A stretch of 23,843 nt of DNA, taken from the NCBI GenBank assembly GCA_902766675.1, contig CACXEN010000249.1, positions 1 through 23,843 of the forward strand. The letters are read 5' to 3'. This stretch comes from an uncultured Erysipelotrichaceae bacterium. GTDB lineage: Bacteria > Bacillota_I > Bacilli_A > Erysipelotrichales > Erysipelotrichaceae. Positions 1-6,736 of this stretch are shown piece after piece; position 1 is the stretch's first letter; the number at the start of each line of letters is the position of its first letter. Both the position numbers and the translations under genes were made by a program. The notes under the pieces are model-generated. The model was given only the letters and a program-made list of their open reading frames with translations. It was not told where the DNA came from and ran no database searches.

Positions 1-42
1 AACAGAGCGGAAAGGTTGCTCTGAAAAGGCGAAAGGTCTGCT

Positions 43-204
43 CTAAACCTCCGTGCAGAGTGCTCTACGCGGTCGGAATATACAATAGAACTTTGCAATC
101 CTCTCCAGAGCCTGATGTGCAATGGAGTTCTTCAATGCAGCCGGATTACTTTTATCAGCAGCCTTGACTGCATCAGCATAATCGCATCTTGCATGTTCCT
201 TATC
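43..204 (-). pseudogene. IS66-family transposase fragment (leftward)
   Basis: The minus strand is open for 53 codons and encodes KEHAR, then DYADAVKAADKSNPAALK and SIAHQALERIAKFY, followed by unrelated residues and a TAG stop. The KEHAR..(F/Y)A(D/E)xxKA motif and the following ALxRIxxxY helix are typical of the central part of IS66 TnpC transposases, where the histidine sits in a W.HARR-type motif. Everything upstream of KEHAR and the C-terminal catalytic part are missing, so it is a remnant. It abuts a second IS66 fragment running the opposite way, joined at the same KEHA motif. Confidence 0.75.
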
Positions 205-225
205 CAATTACTCGAATAAGGAACA
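194..225. repeat. 10-bp inverted repeat at the IS66/IS66 junction
   Basis: TGTTCCTTAT at 194-203 and its exact reverse complement ATAAGGAACA at 216-225 are separated by 12 bases. Each arm encodes the same KEHA residues of an IS66 transposase, one on each strand. The palindrome therefore marks the point where two transposase fragments meet head to head. Confidence 0.8.
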
Positions 226-827
226 CGCAAAAAGATCCTTTGCCGAGTATGTCAAGGCAACTGGAACCAACGGAATGGACACAACGGTCGCCGCCTAGGC
301 AGTAGAGCGGATTTCTGAAATATTCCATCTGGATCACCAGTGTGGCGACTGTACAAACGAAGAACGCACAAAACACCGTCAGCTTATCGTAAAACCAGAA
401 GTTGATGACTTCTTTGCGTGGGTAAAAGATAATACTATGCCAAAGGTTTCTGACGGAAGCAATACCTACAAAAGCCTTCAGTACTACTTCAATCAGGAAA
501 AGTTCCTGCGCGTTTTTCTTTCCAATGGTGCCGTTCCGATGGACAATAGCCTCGCAGAACGCGCTATCAGACCATTTACACTCGGGAGGGGGGGGAGGTA
601 AAAACTGGGGCAGCATGGACTCCATTCGCGGCGCTCAGGCAAGTGCCATTCTCTACAGCATCGTCGAAACTGCAAAAGCAAACAGTCTCAGGGTATATAA
701 ATACCTTGAATATCTGCTCGATGGACTGTCCACACATGCTGATGATACAGACCGTACTTTCATCAAAGACTTACTTCCATGGTCAGAAGCCGCGCGACAA
801 AAATGCCACAGCCCCAAAAAATCTTAA
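215..827 (+). pseudogene. IS66-family transposase, C-terminal half, frameshifted
   Basis: Plus-strand remnant of the IS66 TnpC C-terminal half. One frame reads NKEHAKRSFAEYVKA, an in-frame TAG at 296-298, then AVERISEIFHLD, ERTKHRQLIVKPEVDDFFAW and the conserved VPMDNSLAERAIRPFTLG. It stops at TAA 599-601 after a G-rich run (584-598). The next frame resumes exactly with KNWGSMDSIRGAQASAILYS, then VETAKANSLRVYKYLEYLL and DLLPWSEAARQKCHSPKKS, ending at 827. NSLAERAIRPF and the NW..S..GA.A.A..YS block are hallmark C-terminal IS66 motifs. The N-terminal region and any partner ORFs are absent. One stop, one frameshift and the truncation make it non-functional. Confidence 0.9.
584..599 (+). other. 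G-rich frameshift site within the IS66 remnant
   Basis: The run GGGAGGGGGGGGAGGT lies between codons for FTLG and KNWG, which are normally separated by a single Arg (LGRKNW) in this family. GGGAGG appears at both ends of the run, consistent with slippage or a short duplication adding about ten bases and moving the reading frame. Confidence 0.7.
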
Positions 828-855
828 TTTAAATTTCAAGGTTCAAATCTATAGG

Positions 856-886
856 AATCGCCTGAAATGGCGGTTTCTTTTCTTTT
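856..886 (+). terminator. Rho-independent terminator after the IS66 transposase
   Basis: AATCGCC (856-862) pairs with GGCGGTT (869-875) across a six-base loop, with one G-T pair, and is followed by the T-rich tract TCTTTTCTTTT. It lies 29 bases after the transposase stop codon on the same strand, as expected for the element's own terminator. Confidence 0.6.
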
Positions 887-912
887 ATGGTATCCATAAA
901 TGAGTGTTTACG

Positions 913-984
913 ATGTAAAATTAACCACAAAGAATTCCTTCTTTTTGTTTAGTACAGTTTTATTGTGGTAACTTAATTTTACAT
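913..984. repeat. Long hairpin with TGTAAAATTAA arms
   Basis: ATGTAAAATTAACCACAA at 913-930 pairs with TTGTGG-TAAC-TTAATTTTACAT at 963-984, perfect except for a four-base bulge, with a loop of about 32 bases. The right arm is part of the 138-bp repeat that recurs inverted near 20.2 kb. It could be two facing transposon termini or a structured noncoding part of an IS66-type element; the sequence alone does not decide. Confidence 0.6.
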
Positions 985-1084
985 TAAATAAGGAAAAAGA
1001 TTCCTTATATTAGGGATAATTTTTGAAAGTTGTTTATAACACTATCTGAAAAACAGACAGTTGTGGATAAAACTGCGGAAACGC
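947..1084 (-). repeat. Left arm of a 138-bp inverted repeat flanking the glycan operon
   Basis: Read on the minus strand, this segment aligns end to end with plus-strand 20117-20254. Shared blocks include GTTTCCG, TTTTATCCACAA, ATAAACAACTTTCAAAAA, ATAAGGAAT, ATGTAAAATTAAG, ACCACAA and TAC(C/T)AAAC. By-eye identity is roughly three quarters with small gaps. Both arms contain TTATCCACA, the DnaA-box consensus, which may be coincidental. The stretch 1085-1196 beyond it holds no gene that I can see. Confidence 0.75.
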
Positions 1085-1196
1085 AAGCCCTTTTTTATTG
1101 ACAAATTCAATTTGCACTCTTAACACGCCCTCTTATCTCTATAAACTCAATTCACAAAAACAACCAATCTCCTAATAATTACTATGTAAAACATCC

Positions 1197-1811
1197 TCAA
1201 TCGATACATGTATAGCAATTTCTTAATGCCAAATGCCTATGAATGCTAAATCCATCATTATTAAATTCATCTACATCATGGTATTTTCCTACATAAATTC
1301 GATCTCCATTGTGGTCAACATCACAACACCAAACAAAATCTTCATACCAGAGTTTCATATCATTGCATACCCATGCCACAAAGAAAGAATATACACACTT
1401 AACCGCAGACGGAAATACATGTATTTTCATTAACTCGTCCGGACTTATTGCACGACTATCTTCATAAACATCTTTTCGGATCAAAAACCATCCTTCTTCA
1501 ATTGGAGTCTCTATGAAATCTTCTTTGGCATACCAATCCTGATTATAAAAGTTAGGAACAGATTTTTTTTCAGAAACAATACGCTTAATATTTTTGATAT
1601 TAACTGACTCTTTGTCAGCAAATTGACTTGCGCCATATATCAACAAGTAATGTTCCCTCTTCTCTTCCAACTCTTCTTTAGGAAATGGAACAGTTGTACC
1701 AATCTTATCTAATTTAAATGCTTTTAAACTAAAATGTTTTAGTTCTTCAGGACCTATAAAATTAGGTTTCATTATCTCTTTAGCTTCATTTATAAGTGTC
1801 TCTCTATGCAT
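1197..1811 (-). CDS. Uncharacterised 204-residue protein, last gene of the nonulosonic-acid module
   Basis: I do not recognise a family. The protein has no signal peptide or clear membrane segment and should be cytosolic. Its C-terminal half is rich in aromatic and Cys residues, with EEGWFLIRKDVYEDSR, then VFPSAVKCVYSFFVAWVC, WCCDVDHNGDRIYVGKY and GFSIHRHLALRNCYTCID. The clustered W, C, D and H residues suggest a folded enzyme or ligand-binding domain, but no function can be assigned. The ATG lies eight bases inside the end of the DUF218 gene, with AAGGAG upstream, so the two are translationally coupled. It is the final gene of the operon; no convincing terminator was found between it and the IS66 debris. 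Confidence 0.8.
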   Translation of the reverse strand: MHRETLINEAKEIMKPNFIGPEELKHFSLKAFKLDKIGTTVPFPKEELEEKREHYLLIYGASQFADKESVNIKNIKRIVSEKKSVPNFYNQDWYAKEDFIETPIEEGWFLIRKDVYEDSRAISPDELMKIHVFPSAVKCVYSFFVAWVCNDMKLWYEDFVWCCDVDHNGDRIYVGKYHDVDEFNNDGFSIHRHLALRNCYTCID

Positions 1812-2397
1812 TCAGCAGTGACTCCTTCCATTTTTGATATTCAACAACCTCTTGAAATGTAGCAAGATGCCCCATTTGTGAATAACGTTCTATTCTATCG
1901 AATTCGGTAGATAACCTATCAAATCGTGTCCCCCAACCATTATCCACAAACCAGCTTAAATTTCTTACCGGTGCGTTATAAAGAACGATATCACTTCCAT
2001 TATCAATCAACACTCTAAGAAATGTCATATATGCCCGATACTGATGTTCATGAGAAGCAATCAAAGCTAATCTATGCCATCCATTTTTTTCAGCTATAGA
2101 AATCACTTCAATCGCTTGCTCTCTCGTATTAAGAGACTTATCTTCATGAATAATATCTTTTTCTGGAACATTTTCCTTAAGAATTAAAGGTTTTATTTCT
2201 TCAAAAGGAAAACTCCCATAATTCCTATCAACAATATTTCCACTAAACAGAATTTTCTTAACCATTCCCATTTTATATAGTTCAACTGCCTTTTGAAAGC
2301 GATTAAACCCATCGCCCTCTAAGAGAACAGCAATATCGGCTTCTGTGAAGCAATCATTATCTATTACTGCCATTGCCTTCTCTCTATCTGTAATCAT
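1804..2397 (-). CDS. DUF218/YdcF-like soluble protein
   Basis: 197 residues resembling the DUF218 (SanA/ElyC/YdcF) fold. It shows the early acidic loop AVLLEGDGFNRFQKAVELY (about 23-41), the KKILFSG strand (48-53), the hallmark ED(K)SLNTREQA (85-95) and IASHEHQYRAYMTFLRVL (113-130), with H116, H118 and R121 where family members carry conserved polar residues. Most SanA/ElyC members are membrane-anchored. This one has no signal or membrane segment, like E. coli YdcF, so it should act in the cytosol. It starts two bases after the NeuB stop with GGAGG in the neuB 3' end. Position next to NeuB, in a pathway with no recognised UDP-sugar hydrolase, makes a role in sugar-nucleotide hydrolysis possible, but that is inference only. 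Confidence 0.75.
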   Translation of the reverse strand: MITDREKAMAVIDNDCFTEADIAVLLEGDGFNRFQKAVELYKMGMVKKILFSGNIVDRNYGSFPFEEIKPLILKENVPEKDIIHEDKSLNTREQAIEVISIAEKNGWHRLALIASHEHQYRAYMTFLRVLIDNGSDIVLYNAPVRNLSWFVDNGWGTRFDRLSTEFDRIERYSQMGHLATFQEVVEYQKWKESLLNA

Positions 2398-2399
2398 GC

Positions 2400-3461
2400 T
2401 TATAAATCCTCCCAGAATATTGGATCTCCTGCTGGAATGTTTTTATTTATCTTCTTACCAATCACAACATTCTTAAATTTGGGTGGAATACCAAGCGCTG
2501 GTCTAAGAACTACAATATCATCTGCAGTAAGAATCTTACCCTCTTTAAGGTCGTTCTTCGCGTACAAACAACGCCGCTGTACATAAACCGTTTCGCTCTC
2601 CTCTTCAACAACTTCTTTTTTAGAACTTCCCATAGCTCTCTCAACCTCTCGAATTGAGTCTACCATAAACTTAAACTCTTCTGGTTCCATAGAGTGAGGA
2701 TGATCTGGTCCTTTATCCTTTTTATTCAAAGTAAAGTGCTTTTCTATTACTCTTGCTCCAATAATCGTCGATGCCAAAGCAACCACATGTCCCGGAGAAT
2801 GATCAGAATAACCTGTTAAGCAACCAAATGCGTTCTGATATGTTTTCAAAACGTTTACATTAGCACTATCAATCTTTGACGGATAATTAGTAATACACTG
2901 CATAAGTACAAGGTCTTTATTACCTACCTTTTCAATAGTTCTTACCGCCTCATCAATCTCTGACATTGTAGCATCACCTGTAGCAAGCATAATAGGAAGT
3001 CCCTGCTTGGCTGTGTATTCAATCATTTCAAGCCAGGTAATCTCACCAGAACCAATCTTAATAAAAGGTACATTTAACTCCTTGCACAAGTCAACAGCCT
3101 CTAAGAAGTACGGCGATGTGGAGAAATCAATACCTACTTTCTTACAATAATCAGATATCTCTTTATGCCATGCTAAAGGAAATTCAACATCTTTAAATAC
3201 TTCTGAGACTGTTCTTCCCCATGAACCATGTACTCCATGAAGTGTCATCTTAGAGAATCCCCCCTCTGACACAATAGTATCAGCTGTAAAAGTCTGAAAC
3301 TTTGCACAATCAGCACCTGCAGCTTTTGCGGCATCAATCAGTCTCTTCGCTTTGTCTATGCTTCCATCAAAGTTCCCCCCAATTTCAGCGATAAAATAGG
3401 TTGGATAGTCTAATCCAATCATTCTATTACCAATCTTAATAGTTTTATTAAACTCAAACAT
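2400..3461 (-). CDS. NeuB/SpsE/PseI-family nonulosonic acid synthase
   Basis: 353 residues, the usual length for the N-acetylneuraminate synthase family, which condenses phosphoenolpyruvate with a six-carbon amino sugar to make a nine-carbon nonulosonic acid. The TIM barrel spans about 20-275, with FIAEIGGNFDGS (23-34), DCAKFQTFTADTIVS, FSTSPYF and IKIGSGEI. The metal-binding His pair sits in YSDHSPG (H221) and IEKHFTL (H242), 21 residues apart. GPDHPHSMEPEEF follows. A C-terminal SAF (antifreeze-like) domain covers about 290-353. The usual NH in the first motif is NF here. The start is supported by AGGAGG eight bases upstream. An IS110 remnant separates it from the aminotransferase gene. The substrate is probably a PseB/PseC-derived 6-deoxy diamino sugar, by context. 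Confidence 0.93.
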   Translation of the reverse strand: MFEFNKTIKIGNRMIGLDYPTYFIAEIGGNFDGSIDKAKRLIDAAKAAGADCAKFQTFTADTIVSEGGFSKMTLHGVHGSWGRTVSEVFKDVEFPLAWHKEISDYCKKVGIDFSTSPYFLEAVDLCKELNVPFIKIGSGEITWLEMIEYTAKQGLPIMLATGDATMSEIDEAVRTIEKVGNKDLVLMQCITNYPSKIDSANVNVLKTYQNAFGCLTGYSDHSPGHVVALASTIIGARVIEKHFTLNKKDKGPDHPHSMEPEEFKFMVDSIREVERAMGSSKKEVVEEESETVYVQRRCLYAKNDLKEGKILTADDIVVLRPALGIPPKFKNVVIGKKINKNIPAGDPIFWEDL

Positions 3462-3637
3462 TCTCTTTTTCCTCCTACTACAATATATTTATGGTTAACA
3501 AACCTCACAGCCAGTAAGGCATTATCCATCCTGTCGCCTAAACTGTATAATGATAAAACAATCGATATATCGGTTTTCTCTTTGAATTTTTCATCCATAT
3601 TAAGTCTAATAACTAGCTTCTCATTTGTAGCATTCAT
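3419..3637 (-). pseudogene. Possible remnant of a displaced gene upstream of neuB
   Basis: A 72-codon open frame lies between the IS110 debris and neuB, bounded upstream by a stop just before ATG 3637. The protein-like part runs KLVIRLNMDEKFKEKTDISI and LYSLGDRMDNALLAVRFVNH; after that it passes through the neuB ribosome binding site and 43 bases into neuB. No clear ribosome binding site precedes it. The composition looks like the tail of a folded protein rather than random sequence, so I read it as the 3' end of a gene lost when the IS110 element arrived. The family is not recognised, and it could be a chance frame. Confidence 0.35.
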
Positions 3638-3669
3638 TTTATGCTAGTTGAACCACTCTGTGTGCGTCT

Positions 3670-4015
3670 GTATCATTCCTTGGTTCACAACTCATGGCTG
3701 AGATTGGAGATGTGCTGCGCTTTATCCATAGAAATGCTATTACCGCTTTTGTTGATGTAGATTCTGATGTAAATGAATCAAACAACTATGTCCAAAAGAG
3801 CGTTCCAACATCAAAGCGCGGCTCCACCGAACATTATTTCAGATAATGAATGTTCTACTAAAACCATTCCACAGGATGATCCAGTATACAAATTTATTGA
3901 TTAAAAACGATTGTAAAGAAAACCTTACTATGTTTATATGACTGCCAGAGCTAATAAGTTTCTACGCATCTACTGTGACAGAGCGAAAGAATATCTCGCA
4001 TCTCTGCAATCATAA
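3670..4015 (+). pseudogene. IS110/IS116/IS902-family transposase remnant
   Basis: Plus-strand decayed C-terminal half of an IS110-type transposase. One frame gives QLMAEIGDVLRFIHRNAITAF then NYVQKSVPTSKRGS. After a deletion and frameshift another frame gives DDPVYKFID, stop, stop, then RKPYYVYMTARANKFLRIYC and AKEYLASLQS to the TAA at 4013-4015. The AEIGD..RF....A..AF....P..NES..Y..K..TSKRGS pattern followed by KPYYVYMTA.ANKFLRIYY is the typical IS110 C-terminal domain. There are two in-frame stops and one frame change, and the N-terminal DEDD catalytic half is missing. It lies against the operon direction between the aminotransferase and neuB. The 4016-4135 stretch after it holds nothing I can identify. 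Confidence 0.85.
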
Positions 4016-4135
4016 AATATCTAACAACTTTATAGGCTTAATTTTTCCAATACTTTGTGACATTCCTTTTGTATGCTTATTTTTCAACTCGTATGGAATT
4101 TTCAATTTAACTTTGACCCTTTATTTTCAGACTTA

Positions 4136-5317
4136 TCATTTACTAATATACTCTGCAATAGTCTTCTTCAAAATTTCAGCCTGTGATTTAGCTTCTTCTA
4201 GATTCCAATAATTTGTCTTTAACTGAATCATACGTTTCTGGAGATATTCAGCATTAGGACAGCAGTTCTCATCAAACTTCTGCCAAACACCATCTATTGG
4301 TTGAAGAACATTCTGATATGCTGGTTCATTATAAGAAAGTTTCCATGCCGCATAATACCCATCTCCTCCATTCTTCTGGAAGATATCTCTAAACTTATAC
4401 CAATCCACATCAGGATTTTCAGTATCAAGCACAAGACAGTATGACCAATAAGAATTTACATATCCCTCTGGTTCTGCTTGGCGTTTCAAAAGAGTCTGTC
4501 CCTTGATTGCCTCATCAAAAATTTTAGCAACCTCAATACGTCTCGCGACAAGCTCTTCAGCTCTTTCAATTTGCCCCAACGCACACGCCGCTTGCAGTTC
4601 CGACATTCTATAGTTATAACCAAATGAAATATGTCTGCTATAATTTGGATCTTGAATATCATTTCGTGTAATTTTGCCCTGTTTAGCGTTTACCCCAGCA
4701 TATCCAAGGCAATTAAATCTTCTTGCTCTATCAGCAAGTTCTTCATTATTTGTAATTAACATGCCACCTTCCCCAGCTGTAATATGCTTACTAGCTTGGA
4801 AACTAAAGCTAGCGAAATCTCCAAATTCTCCCACCAATTTATCTTTATATTTGCCAAGGAAACATTCAGCATTGTCCTCAATAAGATATAAATTATGTTT
4901 TTTGCATACTTCAACAATTTTGTCATAGTCAGGAGCAAGACCATATAAAGAAACAGTAATAACAGCCTTGGTCTTTGGGGTAATGCACTTTTCTATGCTA
5001 TCTGCAGAGATTTCAAAAGTATCCAGATTACTATCTGCGAATACAGGAATCGCACCACACAAAACGACAGGAATCGATGTCGATGACATTGTAAGAGCGG
5101 GAACAATAACTTCATCACCAGTTTTTACTCCGCAAGCCAATAAAGCTACATGAAGAGTGGCTGTTCCGTTGCAATGTCCAATCGCAAATCTCGAATGAAA
5201 CATATCCGCGAACTCATACTCTAACTTGTTGTTATAAATAGAATTTTTTGATGTCTCAAACGCATTATCCAATACATCCATAACATACTTTTTCTCTAAG
5301 TCATAAATTCTTTCCAT
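4136..5317 (-). CDS. DegT/DnrJ/EryC1/StrS-family PLP aminotransferase (PseC/SpsC-like)
   Basis: 393 residues from ATG 5317, preceded by GGAGA and one base after the previous stop; an upstream ATG at 5359 lies inside the preceding gene and lacks this signal. The fold-type I features are GHCNGTATLHVAL (47-59), EVIVPALTMSST (69-80), the PLP-ring aspartate in LIEDNAEC (D148) and the Schiff-base lysine in SFQASKHITAGEGG (K177). The C-terminal part carries YNYRMSELQAA. These enzymes aminate 4-keto nucleotide sugars using glutamate. Given the neighbouring CapE-type dehydratase, the likely product is a UDP-4-amino-4,6-dideoxy-HexNAc, as made by PseC. The exact stereochemistry cannot be read from sequence. 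It was probably adjacent to neuB before the IS110 insertion. Confidence 0.92.
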   Translation of the reverse strand: MERIYDLEKKYVMDVLDNAFETSKNSIYNNKLEYEFADMFHSRFAIGHCNGTATLHVALLACGVKTGDEVIVPALTMSSTSIPVVLCGAIPVFADSNLDTFEISADSIEKCITPKTKAVITVSLYGLAPDYDKIVEVCKKHNLYLIEDNAECFLGKYKDKLVGEFGDFASFSFQASKHITAGEGGMLITNNEELADRARRFNCLGYAGVNAKQGKITRNDIQDPNYSRHISFGYNYRMSELQAACALGQIERAEELVARRIEVAKIFDEAIKGQTLLKRQAEPEGYVNSYWSYCLVLDTENPDVDWYKFRDIFQKNGGDGYYAAWKLSYNEPAYQNVLQPIDGVWQKFDENCCPNAEYLQKRMIQLKTNYWNLEEAKSQAEILKKTIAEYISK

Positions 5318-5318
5318 T

Positions 5319-6062
5319 TTATATTTCTCCTTTTTTATACATTGCACTACGGGCAACATTTGAATTAATTTTAGTGATTTCTGGATGCCTTTTTAAAATA
5401 TCCAATATCTCATTCATTAAAAGTAATCCATCTTTATTACTTCTATGCTCGTAAACAGCCCTAACCATATTCAGATCTTCTTCAGTGTCAATTGTCCATC
5501 GTAAATATGAGAGATTCTCATCATTTTGTACATTTCCGATTCTAAATTCTAAAGAATGATTAAATACATATTGTGTAACATGTTCCCTTTCAAAACTATC
5601 ATTTGATTTTTCTTCCATTTCACATAAGAGTTTTGATGAAAAAACTTCGCAATCTAATCCTTCGGGAAATGATGGTGGGTAATTATTTGTTACATAATCA
5701 TAATTGCCATTCTTATATGTATCTATAACCCTGTCTATAACAGCAGGTTCCTTAAATGGATCATCGGCGGTTATTCTAACAACAATATCAGAAGGATATT
5801 TAAGAGACGCATTATAAAATCTATTCAACACATCGTTTTCGCTACCTCTGAAACATTTTATGTCATTTTTCACACACCATTGTTCGATCTCATCATCAAT
5901 ATTATTTGTTGTTGTTGCTATAATAACCTCATCAATTTTTTTTGTAAATTTAAGTCTATTAACAACATGCCACAATAAAGTTTTGCCATCTATTAATGAA
6001 AAAACTTTGTTGGGAAATCGGCTGGAACCACACCTCGCTTGAACTATTGCATTAACTCTCAT
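5319..6062 (-). CDS. SpsF-type cytidylyltransferase (CMP-nonulosonate synthetase-like)
   Basis: 247 residues of the cytidylyltransferase 3 family (CMP-NeuAc/CMP-Kdo synthetase and SpsF). The nucleotide-binding signature is at the N-terminus, AIVQARCGSSRFPNKV (5-20), followed by VVRITADDPF with the metal-binding aspartates, PEGLDCEVFS, EREHVTQYVF and LRWTIDTEEDL. The QARxGSSRxPxKV form is the SpsF variant, rather than the IPARGGSKRxPxKN form of NeuA/PseF. Its predicted role is to activate the NeuB product with CTP to give a CMP-linked donor. The ATG overlaps the stop of the preceding acyltransferase gene (ATGA), indicating translational coupling. Confidence 0.88.
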   Translation of the reverse strand: MRVNAIVQARCGSSRFPNKVFSLIDGKTLLWHVVNRLKFTKKIDEVIIATTTNNIDDEIEQWCVKNDIKCFRGSENDVLNRFYNASLKYPSDIVVRITADDPFKEPAVIDRVIDTYKNGNYDYVTNNYPPSFPEGLDCEVFSSKLLCEMEEKSNDSFEREHVTQYVFNHSLEFRIGNVQNDENLSYLRWTIDTEEDLNMVRAVYEHRSNKDGLLLMNEILDILKRHPEITKINSNVARSAMYKKGEI

Positions 6063-6736
6063 TTCGTACCTCCGATTTTAGCATTTATTGGTTCTATCGT
6101 CAGATAAGGACTTTTGCCCGACACAATAGAATCATCCCCAATATTCTCATCTACAATTATTGTTCCTTCACTTATTATGCAATTATTACCAATATAAGAA
6201 TTTCCAATAATTTTACTTCCTGCAAGCATGGTTACCTTTTTTCCAATTACTGGATATTTTCCATCTTTATCATCGACAGTACAGCCTTGCACAAAAGAGA
6301 ACTCATCACCAAACTTTGCTCTGCCAATATGGCTTCCTAATGGATAATCAAAATAGAACTTATCAGGCATCTCAACTTCATAGTAAATATCGGATCCCGA
6401 AATTGTCTTAGCCTGCCCATAAATCTTATCACAAACTACTCGCGCGGCATCCTTTCTCTTATCTTCATACTTGTAAATCGTATTGGCCATAAAATAAAGG
6501 AATAATGCCCACTGACAAGTATGAAGTGGGTCAAAATAAGGTTCTCTATCTCCTCGCTCATTAATCCTTGAGTAATACTTATTTGTACTTCCCTCTATAC
6601 ACTTTTCAAAACGTTCCACCGCCTTTGGTAGATGTTTCGTAATCAGTGCCTCATCTTCTATTGACTTAAAATAATTATTGCCAATTTGATTCAGCAACAT
6701 ATCTTTAACCGTTTTTATTGGAAATCTATAAATCAT
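6059..6736 (-). CDS. Hexapeptide-repeat acyltransferase (serine-acetyltransferase-like)
   Basis: 225 residues. The N-terminal ~120 form a helical region (FDPLHTCQWALFLYFMANTI), as in CysE-type serine acetyltransferases. The C-terminal ~90 form a left-handed beta-helix, with DYPLGSHIGRAKFGDEFSFV, then VIGKKVTMLAGSKIIGNSYI and NNCIISEGTIIVDENIGDDS. SHIG carries a candidate catalytic histidine. In this position the substrate is more likely an amino or hydroxyl group of the nonulosonic-acid precursor or product than serine. It is the second of two adjacent acyltransferases and overlaps both neighbours by four bases (ATGA junctions). The acyl donor and the acceptor position are unknown. Confidence 0.8.
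   Translation of the reverse strand: MIYRFPIKTVKDMLLNQIGNNYFKSIEDEALITKHLPKAVERFEKCIEGSTNKYYSRINERGDREPYFDPLHTCQWALFLYFMANTIYKYEDKRKDAARVVCDKIYGQAKTISGSDIYYEVEMPDKFYFDYPLGSHIGRAKFGDEFSFVQGCTVDDKDGKYPVIGKKVTMLAGSKIIGNSYIGNNCIISEGTIIVDENIGDDSIVSGKSPYLTIEPINAKIGGTK

Noticed and set aside
200..625. Long minus-strand open frame over the IS66 remnant
   Set aside because: It is antisense to clear IS66 codons on the plus strand, has no ribosome binding site and encodes no recognisable protein.
916..985. Complete miniature transposon between the TGTAAAATTAA arms
   Set aside because: Homology with the 20.2-kb copy continues outside the arm, so the arms are not clearly element ends, and no target-site duplication was seen.
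3975..4211. Plus-strand 78-codon frame after the IS110 remnant
   Set aside because: It overlaps the IS110 tail in another frame and the 3' end of the aminotransferase, and has no conserved features.
5318..5359. Upstream ATG giving a 407-residue aminotransferase
   Set aside because: It lies inside the cytidylyltransferase gene; ATG 5317 has GGAGA at proper spacing and begins the normal family N-terminus.
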